DNA of 64,000 nt from Halichondria panicea (lineage: Eukaryota > Porifera > Demospongiae > Suberitida > Halichondriidae): NCBI RefSeq assembly GCF_963675165.1, contig NC_087393.1, positions 2,733,502-2,797,501 on the forward strand. The letters are read 5' to 3'. Below the pieces are notes generated by a model. The model was not told the DNA's origin, ran no database searches, and was given only the letters and a program-made list of their open reading frames with translations. A program made the translations under genes and the position numbers. Below are positions 62,883-64,000 of the stretch, in pieces. Positions within the stretch are counted from its first letter, which is position 1; each line of letters opens with the position of its first letter.

Positions 62883-63685
62883 ATGTGTTTGTCTGGATAT
62901 TTTCTCATCTTTCTTAGTCTGCTGCTAACTGCTTCACTTCTGGGTCAGTCTGCTAATGAAGAGTGTTCTCTGTTTGTGGGTGTAATGTTTCCTCCAACTG
63001 CACCTAACAAGAGTCTGTCCAAAGGATTTACTGGTGTGAGACGTGCCATCGAAATCATCAATAACTCATCCTTGTTGAGTGGCTATAAACTGCACAGTAT
63101 GCATCTGGACACAGAGGTAAGAAAGTATAAAGATGTACACTTGCATAACGTTGACATTATGTACGTGGTAGAATTAGTCTAGTTCTTCACCTCGCCTGAA
63201 AAAATGTTTAAGCAAGAAGCAGAAAAGCTACTCAAATTTATCTCAAGTGTGTACAGAGCCTATGGTCCCACTATATGTACACTGCTTAGGTTTAAATTTC
63301 AAAGGATATAATTATTACTGCAATTAATGTACCATGGGCTAAATCAAAATGGATATATAAGAGGCTTTTTTCTCAGATTTGACTGATACATAAATTACAG
63401 CTACATGTAGATTGTAATTATTTCTTCACTGTAAAACACCACGATTTGGTATGACGTACATTATCATATTTCCAGGGGGGGAATCCCAGGGCTCCCGTAT
63501 GAAACCCTGCTCACTATAAATTATTATTTCAATACGTTTTTAATCAGTGTAACAGAACGCAAGCCTTGAAGCAATTATTTCAACTGGGTACGGGTGAACA
63601 AAAGAGTGTTGCGGTGATTGATGCCGGTTGCTCTACTGCTACTGAAGCGACTGCAGAGATTTCGCACTTGTTTGGATATTCTCAA
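62883..63685 (+). CDS. Class C (GABA-B-like) receptor, first two exons, 3'-partial
   Basis: Exon 1 is 62883-63116 and exon 2 is 63548-63685, both in phase 0; the gene continues beyond the window. A signal peptide (MCLSGYFLIFLSLLLTASLL) is followed by a periplasmic-binding-like start: CSLFVGVMFPP, GFTGVRRAIEIINNSSLLSG, HSMHLDTECNRTQALKQL, then SVAVIDAGCSTATEATAEIS. The DTECN..QA and GCS blocks are those of the GABA-B receptor ligand-binding lobe. The ligand and the presence of the seven-helix part cannot be seen here. Confidence 0.82.
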
Positions 63686-64000
63686 GTGAGTGATCATTAC
63701 ATCAGTTACAATTTAGAGTGTGCACTAATTGTCAAGTGAGTATAATTATATAGCTGTATGTAACTATGTTATAGTTAGAACATGGGCATGAGGTATCTAT
63801 GTGTTATAGTGTCCCAAAGCTCGAGGGCTTTAGCCCGAGGGATGAGGGACACTATAACCATAGATATCGAATCCACATGTTTTAACTGATTTAGATCCCA
63901 AAACCTATTGGCTACTAGAAATGCACTAGCTTAGCAACAGTCAACCTATATAAACAGCCAACCTATAGCAACTGGATCATTATTCTTTTGAAAACTAATA

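Larger units (their letters stand above)
61733..62996. repeat. Tandem segmental duplication (copies of about 610 and 650 bp)
   Basis: Copy A (61733-62342) and copy B (62348-62996) share CACCCTTAG at the left, AAAGACCCTTCATCTTTAGT, GTTGGTTCTCATATCATCAA, TTCTGTTGGGAGAAGCACTT, and the first-exon sequence of the receptor gene up to TTTCCTCCA. The unit spans the SUN 3' flank and the receptor promoter and signal peptide. Confidence 0.92.

Overview
The window is animal nuclear DNA: AT-rich, with spliced genes whose introns are often only 50-150 bp, GT-AG borders throughout, and metazoan signalling and nuclear-envelope genes (GRB2, SUN, PITPNC1, a RAI1/TCF20-type protein). Short introns, many small inverted-repeat elements and a GABA-B-like receptor gene suggest an early-branching animal, most likely a demosponge. 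The species assignment is inference; the animal origin is well supported. No bacterial operon, CRISPR array, rRNA or tRNA gene was seen.

Layout. 1-4.4 kb (+): 3' part of a ZNFX1-type helicase with zinc fingers. 6.6-12.6 kb (-): complete PITPNC1-type lipid-transfer protein in ten exons, one of them only 8 nt. 12.9-16.4 kb (+): 1,023-residue protein ending in the extended PHD finger of the RAI1/TCF20 family, divergent from PITPNC1 across 268 bp. 16.5-18.1 kb (+): secreted alkaline-phosphatase-superfamily phosphodiesterase. 19.3-25.5 kb (-): complete viperin. 26.7-33.2 kb (-): COQ7-like gene that has lost most di-iron ligands. 33.4-34.2 kb (-): intronless B-box/coiled-coil protein. 34.9-39.3 kb (+): SERHL-type alpha/beta hydrolase in twelve exons. 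39.5-40.5 kb (-): single-pass membrane protein with two YxN motifs. 40.9-44.4 kb (-): GRB2. 45.0-61.7 kb (+): SUN1/2-type protein in 23 exons (719 residues), carrying an intronless seven-helix receptor gene in one intron. 61.7-63.0 kb: tandem duplication that made a truncated copy of a receptor first exon. 62.9 kb to the end (+): start of the class C (GABA-B-like) receptor gene.

How the genes relate. ZNFX1 and viperin are both antiviral effectors in vertebrates and lie within 25 kb of each other here. GRB2 recognises phosphorylated YxN, and the next gene downstream on the same strand encodes a membrane protein whose cytoplasmic tail has two YxN sites, so the pair could form a receptor-adaptor module. 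The other genes look like an ordinary mix of housekeeping and signalling functions.

Introns and intergenic DNA are full of short elements: foldback elements of 1.1 and 1.5 kb, several MITE families with terminal inverted repeats, tandem repeats, and a 41-bp perfect palindrome whose empty target site survives in the neighbouring duplicate. Exon borders were built by hand from splice signals, conserved protein sequence and phase. In every multi-exon model the exon lengths sum to an intact reading frame.
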